From Thermoleophilia bacterium (GTDB lineage Bacteria; Actinomycetota; Thermoleophilia; Gaiellales; Gaiellaceae), in contig JADGPD010000004.1 in assembly GCA_017882615.1 (NCBI GenBank), positions 17,499 through 81,498 on the forward strand: a DNA stretch of 64,000 nt, given 5' to 3'. Position 1 is the first letter of the stretch; the number at the start of each line of letters is the position of its first letter. The notes below the pieces were generated by a model that was not told where the DNA came from, ran no database searches, and saw only the letters and a list, made by a program, of their open reading frames with translations. Below, one piece after another: positions 18,045-27,703 of the stretch. The position numbers were made by a program, and so were the translations under genes.

Positions 18045-19129
18045 TTCGCGCTCTTCCCACGACTGCGTGCCAGCTCGATCAGCTCGTCCGCTATTTCCTC
18101 GGCGGCGTTCGGCCGCGCTAGGCGCAGCATCGCGGCAGACATCTTCTCCAGCCGCGCCGAATCGCCAAGCAGCTCCAGCAGCTTGGCGGGCACCTGCTCG
18201 AGCTCGCTCTCGGGCAGCGCGATCGCCCCGCCGCCCTGCACGAAGTAGTTCGCGTTCTTGGCCTGGTGGTCGGCGGTCGCATACGGATAGGGAACGAGCA
18301 GCGCCGGCTTTCCGGCCGCCGCCAACTCCCAGACCGAACCGCCGGCCCGCGCCAGCGCCAGATCGCAGGCCGCCAGCGCCGCCCCGAACTCATTCGTGAA
18401 TCCCAGCAGCACGTAATCCGGCCGCTTCACCCTCGGCGCCAGCGCCGGGTAGTCGCGCTCCCCGGCCAGGTGCAAGACAGCAGGCCCGCTCTCTCCGAAG
18501 CGCTCGACCACGAGCTCATTCAGCGCCCGTGCCCCCTGGCTGCCGCCGGCTACGAGCAAAACGGGGCCTTGGCGCGGCAGTCCGAAACGCTCGCGCGCCT
18601 GCGCTTGCTCGGGTGAGAGCGAACGCTCGGGAACCGGTCGTCCGGTGACGCGGTACTTGCGCTTCGTGCCGCCCTCAACCGGAAACGCGAGGAAGACGCG
18701 GCGCGCGAACGGCTCCGCCAGCCGATTCGCCAGACCGAGGTGCGCGTCCGCCTCGCTCAGCGCCGCGGGAATCCGCTTCAGCCAGGCGGCCAGAACCATC
18801 GGCCCGGCCACATACCCGCCGCCGCCGAAGACGACATCGGGCTTTCGACGCGCGAGTATTCGCAGACAGGAGAAGGGAGCGACCAGTGCCTGCGCGAGCC
18901 CGCGCGCCAGCTTCAGCCCCGGCCGGCGCGAGAAGCCCGAGATGCGAAAGGAATCGAAGGCAAAGCCCGCCTCCGGCACCAGCTCGGCCTCCATCCGCTC
19001 GGACGAGCCGGCGAAAGAAACTACCGCGCCGCGTTTCTCGAGCGCCTCAGCGACGGCGAGCGCGGGCATGAGATGCCCGGCCGTTCCGCCGGCGGCGATC
19101 AGACACCTCAGGGGTCGCTGTTTTTCCAT
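18041..19129 (-). CDS. murG: UDP-N-acetylglucosamine--N-acetylmuramyl-(pentapeptide) transferase
   Basis: MurG is the membrane-associated glycosyltransferase that converts lipid I to lipid II. The N-terminal G-loop GGTAGHLMPALAVAEAL (residues 14-30), the second G-loop GGGGYVAGP and the C-terminal GGSQGA and ARAGGSVWELAA donor-site motifs are intact in 362 aa. The start cannot move downstream because the first G-loop begins at residue 14. The 3' end of ftsW therefore overlaps this gene by 83 bp in another frame. Confidence 0.96.
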   Translation of the reverse strand: MEKQRPLRCLIAAGGTAGHLMPALAVAEALEKRGAVVSFAGSSERMEAELVPEAGFAFDSFRISGFSRRPGLKLARGLAQALVAPFSCLRILARRKPDVVFGGGGYVAGPMVLAAWLKRIPAALSEADAHLGLANRLAEPFARRVFLAFPVEGGTKRKYRVTGRPVPERSLSPEQAQARERFGLPRQGPVLLVAGGSQGARALNELVVERFGESGPAVLHLAGERDYPALAPRVKRPDYVLLGFTNEFGAALAACDLALARAGGSVWELAAAGKPALLVPYPYATADHQAKNANYFVQGGGAIALPESELEQVPAKLLELLGDSARLEKMSAAMLRLARPNAAEEIADELIELARSRGKSAK

Positions 19130-20411
19130 GATTCACCGCGATGTTAAGGAGGATGCCTACCGCCATGAGGGAGACAACAAGGCTGGAGCCTCCATAGGAG
19201 ACAAAGGGAAGCGTGATCCCGGTCAGCGGAACAAGCCCGAACACGGCCGCGAGATTGATCGCGGCCTGGCCCGCGATCAGCGTGGTGAGCGCGGCCGCGA
19301 CCGCCTTCCCGAACGGGTCGCGGCAGGCGAGCGCAATCCGCAGTCCGGCCCAGACGAACACTGCGTAGAAGGCAATCAACAGGACGATTCCGATCAACCC
19401 GAGCTCCTCGCCGACCACTGAGGCGATCATGTCGGTATGCGCCTCGGGCAGGAAGTGAATCTTCTGCACGCCCTGCCCCAGTCCGTGCCCGGTGATACCT
19501 CCCGAGCCAAGTCCGATCAGCGATTGCATGCCCTGATAGCCGCTCCCCTGCGAGCTTGCCATCGGATGCAGGAAGGCGGTCAGACGAGCGCGCTGATAGG
19601 GCTCGGACATCACGGCGATCATCCCCAGCGTCACGACGAGGGCGTAGGCGCGGGCAATCAGCCCGAGGGGCACCCCCGACACGACGAGCGCCGCGGCGAC
19701 CATGACGAGGATGCTCGTGACCGTGCCGAGGTCGGGCTCGGCCGCGATCATGCCGCAGGCGATCGCAACCATCAGGCCGACGGGCTTTGCCAGTTCGCCC
19801 AGGGTCTGCGGCCGCGGCCGGCGCACGAGCCGGGCGGGAATCCAGAGTGCGAGCGAAAGCTTGACGAGCTCCGAGGGTTGCAGACCGATCGGCCCGAGCG
19901 AGATCCAGCGCCGCGCGCCGTTCACCTGGGTGCCGATTGCGAAGACCGCCAGACAGAGCCCCAGCGAGGCCATGAGTAGCGTCGGCGCGAGCGGGCGCAG
20001 CTTGCGGTAGTCGAAGCGTGTGAAGGCGATCATCGCGCCCAGCCCGGCCAGCGCGTACACGGCCTGGCGCACCAGAAAAGCGCTCGCGCTTCCGCCCCCC
20101 AGCGTGGCGGTGGCCGAAGTGGAGCTGAAGACCATAACCAGCCCGAAGGCGACGAGCGCCAGCGTGGCCAGAGCCAGAAGCTGAAACTCGAGCTGCATCT
20201 TCGGCGCCCGCGCGCGAGTCGGGCCGCTGCCCGGAGCCCGCGCCGGAACGGCCTTGAGCCGGACGGAGGTATCTGCTCGCCTCGTCGCGGGTCGCGGCGC
20301 TCGCGCCGCCCCCGGCGCTCGGCGCGAGGAAGCCGAGCCGGGAGCGCGTCTCGTGCGCCCCGGCGTGCTCCTACGGACCGTGCCCGTCTCCTCGAACCAA
20401 CTTCCAGTCAC
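19047..20411 (-). CDS. ftsW: peptidoglycan glycosyltransferase FtsW (SEDS family)
   Basis: FtsW polymerises lipid II at the septum together with FtsI. The core from MQLEFQLLALATLAL onward has about ten membrane helices and ends in the SEDS motif LPFVSYGGSSLVVSLMAVGILLN (near 19150-19220), preceded by the large loop with AHTDMIASVVGEELG. Two starts are possible: GTG at 20411 (454 aa, adding a 71-residue Arg/Pro/Ala-rich cytoplasmic tail) or ATG at 20198 (383 aa, almost no tail before helix 1). The longer form is listed because it leaves a positively charged tail before helix 1 and a 64-bp gap after murD instead of 277 bp. No strong ribosome site marks either. The 3' end overlaps murG by 83 bp. 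Confidence 0.9.
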   Translation of the reverse strand: MTGSWFEETGTVRRSTPGRTRRAPGSASSRRAPGAARAPRPATRRADTSVRLKAVPARAPGSGPTRARAPKMQLEFQLLALATLALVAFGLVMVFSSTSATATLGGGSASAFLVRQAVYALAGLGAMIAFTRFDYRKLRPLAPTLLMASLGLCLAVFAIGTQVNGARRWISLGPIGLQPSELVKLSLALWIPARLVRRPRPQTLGELAKPVGLMVAIACGMIAAEPDLGTVTSILVMVAAALVVSGVPLGLIARAYALVVTLGMIAVMSEPYQRARLTAFLHPMASSQGSGYQGMQSLIGLGSGGITGHGLGQGVQKIHFLPEAHTDMIASVVGEELGLIGIVLLIAFYAVFVWAGLRIALACRDPFGKAVAAALTTLIAGQAAINLAAVFGLVPLTGITLPFVSYGGSSLVVSLMAVGILLNIAVNHGKTATPEVSDRRRRNGRASHARARRR

Positions 20412-20475
20412 GCTAGGACGGTTCGACCGCGCGAGCGCGCTTCCTACCCTCGGCGCTTCAGAAAGAGCTCCAGAA

Positions 20476-21738
20476 TCAGGCTCGCGCGGCCAGCGTCGCC
20501 ACACACGAGCGGAAGGCTTCGCCGCGCTGCTCGAAGTTCTCGAACTGGTCGAAACTGGCGCAAGCCGGCGCGAGCAACACGATCTCGCCCGGCTTCGCAT
20601 TGCCGGCGGCCGTCGCGACGGCCTGCTCGAGCGTCCCGGAATACTCGAAGGCGACGCTCGCTCGCTCCAGCGCGCCCGCTATCTCCTTTGCCGTCTCGCC
20701 GATCAGATAAGCGCGGGCCTCGTGGGTGCTCAGCTCCCCGGCCAGGCCGTCGAACGACTCCCCTTTGCCGCGCCCGCCGAGAATGATGTGCAGCGGCCCC
20801 GAGTAGGCGGCGATCGCCTTGCGCGCGGCGGCGGTGTTGGTGGCCTTGGAGTCGTTCACGTAGCGGACGCCGGCGATCTCGGCCACGGGCTCGAGCCGGT
20901 GCGGCACGCCCGGGAAGGTGCGAAGCGCCTCGGCGATCGCCTCCTCGGCGATTCCGGCCGCTCGCGCCGCCTGGGTTGCGGCGGCCGCGTTCTCTCGATT
21001 GTGCTCGCCCGGAATCAGCGGCTCAGCCGGTAGCGGATCTTGCGCGTCGAACTCGACCCGGCGGGCGTGCCCGGGTACCTCGCTGAATCCGCGCGGCAGC
21101 ACGGCAACGTCACCCTCGAGCTGATTCTCGAAGATGCGCAGCTTGGCGTCGCGGTAGGCCTCGAGTGAGCCGTGGCGATCGAGATGGTCGGGCTCGAGGT
21201 TGAGCAGCACGGCGATACGCAGGCGCAGGCGCTCGATGTCCTCGAGCTGGAAACTGGAGAGCTCGCAGACGATCCAGCTGTCGGCGTCGAGCTCACCGTC
21301 GAGGTCGCAGATCGCCCGGCCGACATTGCCAGCCACCTCCACCTTGCGACCGGCTGCGCGGAAGATCGCTCCCAGAAGCTCGGTCGTCGTCGTCTTGCCG
21401 TTGGTGCCGGTGACGCCGACCAAGGGGTTGGGAAAGAGGCGTGAAGCAAGCTCGACCTCACTCCAGACTGGCGTCCTTCGCTTGTGCGCCGCCCTGACCA
21501 GCGCCGCTTCGGCCGGCACGCCGGGACTCTTGACGAGCAGCCCCGCGCCTTCGAGCAAGCGCTCGCTCTCGATGCCGAGCCTCAGCTCGACGCCCGCTCC
21601 GGCCAGCTCGCTGACATCCAGCTCGGTCGAGCGATCGACTGCCACGACGGTCACGCCTCGCCGCGCCAGGGCCAGCGCCGCCGCCCGCCCCGACCGGGCC
21701 AGGCCCAGCACGAGCACGCGATCAGGCAGCTCGCTCAC
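20476..21738 (-). CDS. murD: UDP-N-acetylmuramoylalanine--D-glutamate ligase
   Basis: MurD adds D-Glu to UDP-MurNAc-L-Ala. It has an N-terminal Rossmann segment (VLVLGLARSGRAAALAL), the P-loop GVTGTNGKTTTTEL (about residue 110), NLEPDHLDRHG, the ADP-ribose-binding NDSKATN motif and the C-terminal LLAPACASFDQF block, which is diagnostic for MurD. At 420 aa it is complete. It overlaps mraY by 4 bp. Confidence 0.97.
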   Translation of the reverse strand: MSELPDRVLVLGLARSGRAAALALARRGVTVVAVDRSTELDVSELAGAGVELRLGIESERLLEGAGLLVKSPGVPAEAALVRAAHKRRTPVWSEVELASRLFPNPLVGVTGTNGKTTTTELLGAIFRAAGRKVEVAGNVGRAICDLDGELDADSWIVCELSSFQLEDIERLRLRIAVLLNLEPDHLDRHGSLEAYRDAKLRIFENQLEGDVAVLPRGFSEVPGHARRVEFDAQDPLPAEPLIPGEHNRENAAAATQAARAAGIAEEAIAEALRTFPGVPHRLEPVAEIAGVRYVNDSKATNTAAARKAIAAYSGPLHIILGGRGKGESFDGLAGELSTHEARAYLIGETAKEIAGALERASVAFEYSGTLEQAVATAAGNAKPGEIVLLAPACASFDQFENFEQRGEAFRSCVATLAARA

Positions 21739-22823
21739 TTGGGCAGCGGGCGGAGGAAGTTGAAGACGGTGAAGCTGCGGTAGTAGAGAGCAAAGGCAAG
21801 GGCGCAGAGAATGCCGCAGAGAATCCAGAAGCGCACCATGATCTTCGTTTCCGACCAGGCCTTCATCTCGAAGTGATGGTGGATCGGCGCCATCAAGAAG
21901 ACGCGGCGCTTGAAGAGACGAAAGCTGAAGACCTGGATCATCACCGAGAGCGCCTCGATCAGGAAGATCCCGGCGACCAGAAGCAGCAGGAGCTCGGTCT
22001 TGGTCATGATCGCGAAGCCCGCCAGCGCACCGCCGATCCCCATCGAGCCGGTGTCTCCCATGAACACGTCGGCCGGGAAGGTGTTGTACCAGAGGAAGCC
22101 GATCAGTCCTCCGATCAGTGCGGCGGCCAGAATCGCCAGATCGACGAGCTTGGGCTCGCGCAAGCCGGGGTTCGACGAGGAGCGCACGTAGGCGATGACC
22201 GCGATCGAGAGAAAGGTGAAGGTAGCGATGATGCCGGTGCCCGCCGCCAGGCCGTCCAGACCGTCGGTCAGATTTACGCCGTTGGCCGCTCCCGCGATGA
22301 TGAAGAAGAGCAGCACGTACCAGAGCAGGCCCAGCTGCAGGCGTGTGTGGGTGAAGGGAATGGCGAGCCAGGTCGGTTGACCAGCGCGGTGCGCGAGGTA
22401 ACCGGCGCCGACGGTGATCAGAACGAGGAAGAGCATCTTCCAGCGACCGGCCAACCCGAGCGAGCGCCGGTGCCGCAGCTTCATCAGGTCGTCGACGAAA
22501 CCGATGCCGGCGCAGGTGAGCATGATGAAGAACACGGTCAAGGCCTGGGTCGTGTACTCGCTGAGGACAAGGAAGGAAATGACCGCCGCCACCAAGAAGA
22601 GCACGCCGCCCATCACCGGCGTTCCCTGCTTGACGACGTGTCCCGCCGGCCCCTCCTCGCGTATGTGCTGGCCAACGTCGTGGTTTCGCAGGAAGGCGAT
22701 GAAGCGCGGCCCGGCGAAGATCGAGATCGCGAGCGCCAGAATGCTGGCCAGAATTACCCGCACCATCGGGCTCGGTAGAGACAGATCCTCAAGCGCGCCC
22801 GCCCTTGCAAGGAAAACGCTCAC
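21735..22823 (-). CDS. mraY: phospho-N-acetylmuramoyl-pentapeptide-transferase
   Basis: MraY is the polytopic enzyme that moves phospho-MurNAc-pentapeptide to undecaprenyl phosphate, forming lipid I. About ten membrane helices; motifs include FVDDLMKLRHRRSLGLAGRWK, NLTDGLDGLAAG, FMGDTGSMGIGG and the metal/substrate-binding PIHHHFE. The GTG at 22823 overlaps the murF stop as GTGA and has a GAGGAAG site 10 nt upstream, giving 362 aa, close to family size. An ATG at 22766 (343 aa) lacks such a site. Confidence 0.96.
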   Translation of the reverse strand: MSVFLARAGALEDLSLPSPMVRVILASILALAISIFAGPRFIAFLRNHDVGQHIREEGPAGHVVKQGTPVMGGVLFLVAAVISFLVLSEYTTQALTVFFIMLTCAGIGFVDDLMKLRHRRSLGLAGRWKMLFLVLITVGAGYLAHRAGQPTWLAIPFTHTRLQLGLLWYVLLFFIIAGAANGVNLTDGLDGLAAGTGIIATFTFLSIAVIAYVRSSSNPGLREPKLVDLAILAAALIGGLIGFLWYNTFPADVFMGDTGSMGIGGALAGFAIMTKTELLLLLVAGIFLIEALSVMIQVFSFRLFKRRVFLMAPIHHHFEMKAWSETKIMVRFWILCGILCALAFALYYRSFTVFNFLRPLPK

Positions 22824-24130
22824 GCCGCGAACGCTTCCTCGAGCGCCTTTGCGACCAGCTCCAAGCCGACCACGCGCGAGCCCTTGACGAGCACGCAGTC
22901 GGTGGGGCGAGCCATCTCCAGCACCAGCTCTGCGGCGGTCTCGGCGTCGGGCGCCCACTCGCGCTCGGCCACCCCGTCGGCCAGATCGAGGTAGGCGCGC
23001 GCGCCCTCTCCCACGGCCAGCACGGCGGCGACGCCGAGCTCCGAGGCGCGGCTCCCGATCTCGCGGTGGTAACGCTCGCTATCGGCGCCGAGCTCGGCCA
23101 TCGTCCCGAGCACGGCCACCCGTCTGCGCCCGGCGGCGAGCTGAGCTTGATGCTCTAGCGCCGCGGTGAGCGAGATCGGGTTCGCGTTGTAGGAGTCGTT
23201 GATCAGAAGTCCTCCGGCGGGCAGCGCGGTCTCTTCGCCGCGCCAGCGAGAGAGCCTAATCGTCCGCGCGCCTTCCTGCGCACCTTCCAGCGGCAGCCCG
23301 AGCGCGTGGTAGGCGACGAGTGCGGCGAGCGTGTTCAAGGCCTGATGGCGGGCGCTCAGAGCGAGCTCCAGCTCAACCCGCTCGCCCTCGATCTCGAAGA
23401 CAGCATGTGAGACCTCCTCAGCGGGCTCGAACGAGACGAGAAACGAGGATCCGCCCGCGCCGAAGCGACGCAGGTCGAGGCCGGCCGGGATGAAGGGCTC
23501 GAGCAGCGGCTCGCCCGCGGGCACGATTCCGACCCCGCCGGGCTCCAGTCCGATCAGCACCTCGGCCTTAGCTTGCGCGACCCTTTCGACCGTGCCGAGC
23601 AGCTCCAGATGCACCGGCCCGACGCTCGTGACCAGACCGACGTGAGGACGGACGAAGCCGCAGGCCTGCTCGATCTGGCCGAGGCCGCGCATCCCGATCT
23701 CGACTATCGCCAGCTCGCTTTCCTGTTCGAGACGGCAGACGGTAAGCGGGATACCGAGCTCGTTGTTGAAGCTCGCCTCCGCCGCCACGGTATTCAGCTG
23801 CGGCGCGCAGAGCGAAGCCAGGATGTCCTTGGTCGAGGTCTTGCCGGTCGAGCCGGTGATGGCGACGACGCGAGCGTCCGAGCGAGCGCGCACCGCCCCG
23901 GCCAGTGCGGCCAGCGCGGTCTCGGCGCTTACCGGAACGAGCACCGCGGCCGCTCCCCGCTCGAGCGCCTCGGGCGCGAACTCGCTGCCGCGATTGATCG
24001 CTACGAAGAGGTCGCCGGGCTGAACGCGGCGCGAATCGATCACGACGCCCGTGATCTCCGCGGCGGCACTCGCTCTCGTCAGCTCTCCTTCGCAGAGCCG
24101 CGCGACCTCGTCGAGGGAGAGCGGAATCAT
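22820..24130 (-). CDS. murF: UDP-N-acetylmuramoyl-tripeptide--D-alanyl-D-alanine ligase
   Basis: MurF adds the D-Ala-D-Ala dipeptide to complete the UDP-MurNAc-pentapeptide. The N-terminal domain ends in VVIDSRRVQPGDLFVA, a MurE/MurF-type opening. The P-loop is AITGSTGKTSTKD (about residue 90), followed by NNELGIPLTVC, GMRGLGQI and the late NDSYNANP motif specific to MurF. At 436 aa it is standard. It overlaps murE and mraY by 4 bp each. Confidence 0.97.
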   Translation of the reverse strand: MIPLSLDEVARLCEGELTRASAAAEITGVVIDSRRVQPGDLFVAINRGSEFAPEALERGAAAVLVPVSAETALAALAGAVRARSDARVVAITGSTGKTSTKDILASLCAPQLNTVAAEASFNNELGIPLTVCRLEQESELAIVEIGMRGLGQIEQACGFVRPHVGLVTSVGPVHLELLGTVERVAQAKAEVLIGLEPGGVGIVPAGEPLLEPFIPAGLDLRRFGAGGSSFLVSFEPAEEVSHAVFEIEGERVELELALSARHQALNTLAALVAYHALGLPLEGAQEGARTIRLSRWRGEETALPAGGLLINDSYNANPISLTAALEHQAQLAAGRRRVAVLGTMAELGADSERYHREIGSRASELGVAAVLAVGEGARAYLDLADGVAEREWAPDAETAAELVLEMARPTDCVLVKGSRVVGLELVAKALEEAFAA

Positions 24131-25578
24131 CTTCCCGCCCCGAGCTCGTCGAGCAGCTCCGCGGCGACGACGCGATCGTCGAAAGGAAGCACCCGGCCGG
24201 CGATCTCCTGGCCCTGCTCATGCCCCTTGCCTGCGATGACCACAACGTCTCCCTCGCCCGCCCGCGCAAGCGCCTGCTCGATCGCCGATCTTCGCTCGAG
24301 CTCGACCTCGACCTTCTTTCCCTCGATCCCGGCGAGTATCTCGTCGACGATCGAACGGGGCTCTTCGCTGCGCGGGTTGTCCGAGGTGACGATGGCGACG
24401 TCGGCAAGCGCGGCGGCGATCTCGCCCATCAACGGTCTCTTCTCTCGGTCGCGGTCGCCACCACAGCCAAAGACGCAGATCAGCCTGCCACGCGCCAGCT
24501 CTCGCGCCGCGGTGAGCAGCCGGCTAAGCGCATCAGGCGTATGGGCGTAGTCGACGACGACCGTGAAGGGCTGACCACGATCGACAACCTCGAAGCGGCC
24601 GGGAACTCCCTTCAGAGCCGCGACGCCGGCCGCGATCTGATCGTCTTCGACGCCGAGCAGGCGCGTCAATGCCGCCGCCGTGAGCAGGTTCTCGGCGTTG
24701 AAGGCGCCGCGGAGCGGACTGCGCAGCTCGAGCTCGCCGAGCCGGATTCGCGTTCCTTCGGCGCCCAGTTCGATCTCGTCCGGCCTCAGATCGGCGTCGG
24801 GCCCGCGCCCGAAGGTGAGCACGCGCTCCTGGCCGAGCGCGCGCAGATCGGCGGCAAGCCGGCGCCCGTAGGCGTCATCGACGTTGATCGCCGCGGGCGT
24901 CTCCTCGCCCGAGAGAAAGAGGCGCCGCTTGGCGGCGTAGTAATTCTCCATCGTCTCGTGAAAGTCGAGGTGGTCCTGGCTCAGGTTGGTGAAGGCAAGG
25001 GCCGAGAAGCGAGCCCGATCGAGCCGGTGCAGCTCGATCGCGTGCGACGAGGCTTCGATCACGCAGCTCTTGTCGCCGGCGCCCAGCATCTCGCGGAACA
25101 GCCGCTGCAAATCAATCGCTTCGGGCGTCGTTCGCGCCAGCTTTCTCGGCTTTCCGCCGACGCGGCTCTCGACCGTTCCCACCAGCCCGGGGCGGCGGCC
25201 GGCCGCGGCAAGGATCTCGTAGACGAGATAGCAGGTCGTCGTCTTGCCGTTCGTGCCGGTGACTCCGGCCAGCTGGAGCTCGCGAGTGGGCTCGCCGAAG
25301 TAGACGTCCGCAGCCACTGCCATCGCTTCGCGCGCCGAGACGACCACCAGCTGCGGCACGTCCAGCTCCAGCGGACGCTCGACGACCAGCGCGGCGGCGC
25401 CGCGCCGAACGGCTTCGGCTGCGAAGTCGTGCCCGTCCGCGCGCATCCCGGGGACGCAGAAAAAGAGCGAGCCTTGCTCGACGGCTTGCACGTCGTAGGC
25501 CAGGCCGCGCAGCTCGACAGGAGCGCGCCGGATTGTCTCGCGGGGCTCGAGCGCCGCGCTCAAACGCTCCAGATCCAT
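24127..25578 (-). CDS. murE: UDP-N-acetylmuramoyl-L-alanyl-D-glutamate--meso-diaminopimelate ligase
   Basis: MurE adds the third stem-peptide residue. P-loop VTGTNGKTTTCYL (about residue 110), EASSHAIELHRLD and YAHTPDAL are present. The DNPR motif (about residue 400, TSDNPRSEEP) marks meso-diaminopimelate specificity rather than lysine, so the cell wall is predicted to be DAP-type. At 483 aa it is complete. It starts 56 bp after ftsI and overlaps murF by 4 bp. Confidence 0.96.
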   Translation of the reverse strand: MDLERLSAALEPRETIRRAPVELRGLAYDVQAVEQGSLFFCVPGMRADGHDFAAEAVRRGAAALVVERPLELDVPQLVVVSAREAMAVAADVYFGEPTRELQLAGVTGTNGKTTTCYLVYEILAAAGRRPGLVGTVESRVGGKPRKLARTTPEAIDLQRLFREMLGAGDKSCVIEASSHAIELHRLDRARFSALAFTNLSQDHLDFHETMENYYAAKRRLFLSGEETPAAINVDDAYGRRLAADLRALGQERVLTFGRGPDADLRPDEIELGAEGTRIRLGELELRSPLRGAFNAENLLTAAALTRLLGVEDDQIAAGVAALKGVPGRFEVVDRGQPFTVVVDYAHTPDALSRLLTAARELARGRLICVFGCGGDRDREKRPLMGEIAAALADVAIVTSDNPRSEEPRSIVDEILAGIEGKKVEVELERRSAIEQALARAGEGDVVVIAGKGHEQGQEIAGRVLPFDDRVVAAELLDELGAGR

Positions 25579-25634
25579 CGCCGGGCGAGTTTACCAATCC
25601 GCCCCGACCCGGCTCTATCCCGAGCACCGCGGAA

Positions 25635-27314
25635 TCAGCTCGGCCGATCGGGCGGGACTTCGAGGTAACGCAGACAGTCGAGCGCGATCTCTTTGAACGC
25701 CGGCGCCGCGACGCTGCCGCCCCAGATCGCACCCTGCGGCTCATCGACCGTGATCAGGATCACGAGTCGCGGATCGGAGGCCGGAACGATGCCGACGAAG
25801 GAGGCCACGTATTTGGAGGTCGAATATCCGCCGCTGGAATCGGCCTTCTGGGCGGTACCGGTCTTGCCGGCTACGGAGTAGTTCGGAATCTCCGCCTCCG
25901 TTCCCGTTCCCTTGTCGACGACGCTGCCGAACATGGTCATCAGCTGCTCCGCTACCGCCGAGGTCACCACCCGGCGCCGCTTTGGAGCCGGCGCCTGCTT
26001 GCTGCCGATCCGTTCTACGAAGTGCGGCTGCAGCCAGACGCCCTTGTTCGCGACCGCCGCGTAGGCGGCCGCGAGCTGAATCGGCGTAACGGCGATTCCC
26101 TGCCCGATCGGAATCGTGCCGGCGTCGGATCCGTACCACTTGTCCAGTGGCTTGACGATGCCCCTGCTCTCGCTCGGGAAATCGATGCCCGTCGTCTCGC
26201 CGAAACCAAAGCGCTTGATCCACTGAACGAGCCGCTGGCTACCGAGTCGCTGGGAGATCCTGACCGCGCCCACATTCGAGGACTGGGTCAGTATCTGCGA
26301 CACCGACAGGCGCTCGGTTGGGCGCAGGTGGGAGTCGTGAATGTTTCTGTCCGCGACCCTGATCGAGTAGGGCAGCGTGAACGTGGTCTGAGGTGAGACA
26401 ACCCCATCGGAGAGCGCGCCCGCGACCGTCACCAGCTTGAAGGTCGATCCGGGCTCGTAGGCGTCGGTTATCGCCCTGTCGCGATGGAGTTGCTCGGCGG
26501 TATTCGAGGTGTCGTTGGCGTTGTAGGACGGCACGGTCGCCATCGCCAGCACTTCGCCCGTGCGCGGATCCAGAACTACAGCCGACGCCGAAGCGGCCTG
26601 CGAGGACTTGCGGGTCGCCGCCAGCACCTGCTGCACGTAGAGCTGGATCGTGTTGTCGATCGTCAGCGTGAGATCGGCGCCGGGCTTCTCGTAGGTGGTG
26701 CTCCGAACATCGATCACGCTTCCGGCCGGGTCTTTCACCACCGTCTGCTTGCCGTCTCGTCCTATGAGCGAATGGTCGTACTCAAGCTCGAGCCCGGTCA
26801 AACCCTTGTTGTCGACCCCTGCGAAGCCGATCGTCTGAGCGGCGAGCTTCCCTTGCGGGTAGATCCGCTTCGGCTCGGTCGTGTAGTCAAAACCGGCGAG
26901 CTTCATTCGCTTCAGCTGCCCGGCCTTGGCGACCGGCGCCTGCCTGGCGACGTAGACGAACCCTTTCGATCGATCGGAAAGCGCGCTGAGCAGCGCCGCC
27001 TCGCCCTGCTGGTCGAGGCCGAGCACCATCGCCGCGCGCCGCGATTCCGCCGCCGCAGATTTCACGAGCCTGGGATCGGCGGAGATCGTGATGGAGTCTT
27101 CGTTCGTCGCCAGCTCCCCGTCGTTGCGATCGAAGATCACGCCGCGCGGCGCGAGAACCGGAATCGTCCGCGTCTGCTGAGCATCGGCGAGCTGGGCAAG
27201 CGAGCTAGCTCGAACGACCTGGATCCAACCCGCTCGAGCCAGGGCTACCGCGAGGACAAGTGCGAGCGCCGCCCCGAGCAGCCGAATTCTTCGGTTCGCC
27301 GCTCGCTGGCTCAC
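25635..27314 (-). CDS. ftsI: septal penicillin-binding protein (FtsI/PBP3 class B transpeptidase)
   Basis: Class B penicillin-binding protein that crosslinks septal peptidoglycan with FtsW. It has an N-terminal signal anchor (LLGAALALVLAVALARAG), the dimerisation domain with LAPRGVIFDRNDGELA, and a transpeptidase domain carrying SxxK in EPGSTFKL (about residue 290), SxN in TQSSNVGAV (about 345) and KTGT in VAGKTGTAQ (about 480). At 559 aa there is no PASTA domain. It overlaps ftsL by 4 bp. Confidence 0.95.
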   Translation of the reverse strand: MSQRAANRRIRLLGAALALVLAVALARAGWIQVVRASSLAQLADAQQTRTIPVLAPRGVIFDRNDGELATNEDSITISADPRLVKSAAAESRRAAMVLGLDQQGEAALLSALSDRSKGFVYVARQAPVAKAGQLKRMKLAGFDYTTEPKRIYPQGKLAAQTIGFAGVDNKGLTGLELEYDHSLIGRDGKQTVVKDPAGSVIDVRSTTYEKPGADLTLTIDNTIQLYVQQVLAATRKSSQAASASAVVLDPRTGEVLAMATVPSYNANDTSNTAEQLHRDRAITDAYEPGSTFKLVTVAGALSDGVVSPQTTFTLPYSIRVADRNIHDSHLRPTERLSVSQILTQSSNVGAVRISQRLGSQRLVQWIKRFGFGETTGIDFPSESRGIVKPLDKWYGSDAGTIPIGQGIAVTPIQLAAAYAAVANKGVWLQPHFVERIGSKQAPAPKRRRVVTSAVAEQLMTMFGSVVDKGTGTEAEIPNYSVAGKTGTAQKADSSGGYSTSKYVASFVGIVPASDPRLVILITVDEPQGAIWGGSVAAPAFKEIALDCLRYLEVPPDRPS

Positions 27315-27703
27315 TTCCCGCCCGCGCTGAACCGGATGTAAGTCGTCTGATCAGACCCGGCCGGGACCTGGACTAGCCCCAGCTTCTTCTGGGCAAGCCG
27401 ATCGATGTTGGAAGGCGAAATGGCGTGAGAGAGCTTCGAGCGAAGCTCGACGTTCTGATCGCGAAGCTGCGCCCGCTCGGTCGAATAGCTCTCGAGCTGC
27501 ATGTTCTGGCGCAAGACGGCGACGTTGACGGCGACCACTCCGGTCAGCAGCGTCGCCAGGGCGACGATCCAGACGATGCCGCCTCGCACGCTGCGCTGGG
27601 CGGCCTTACGTCTTCGGCGCTGGGGAGCTGCCCGCGGCGCCTGCGGTCGCGGCGCCGGCCTGGCAGCCGGACGGGTGGCGACACGTGCAGTAGCCGTGCT
27701 CAC
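27311..27703 (-). CDS. ftsL: FtsL-like cell division protein
   Basis: A small bitopic protein in the usual ftsL slot between rsmH and ftsI. The first 40 residues are a disordered Arg/Pro/Ala-rich cytoplasmic tail, followed by one membrane helix (IVWIVALATLLTGVVAVNVAV, about 45-65) and an extracellular coiled coil (QLESYSTERAQLRDQNVELRSKL), then the short conserved AQKKLGLVQVPAG motif. Sequence identity in this family is low, so the call rests on topology and position. It overlaps both neighbours by 4 bp. Confidence 0.85.
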   Translation of the reverse strand: MSTATARVATRPAARPAPRPQAPRAAPQRRRRKAAQRSVRGGIVWIVALATLLTGVVAVNVAVLRQNMQLESYSTERAQLRDQNVELRSKLSHAISPSNIDRLAQKKLGLVQVPAGSDQTTYIRFSAGGK

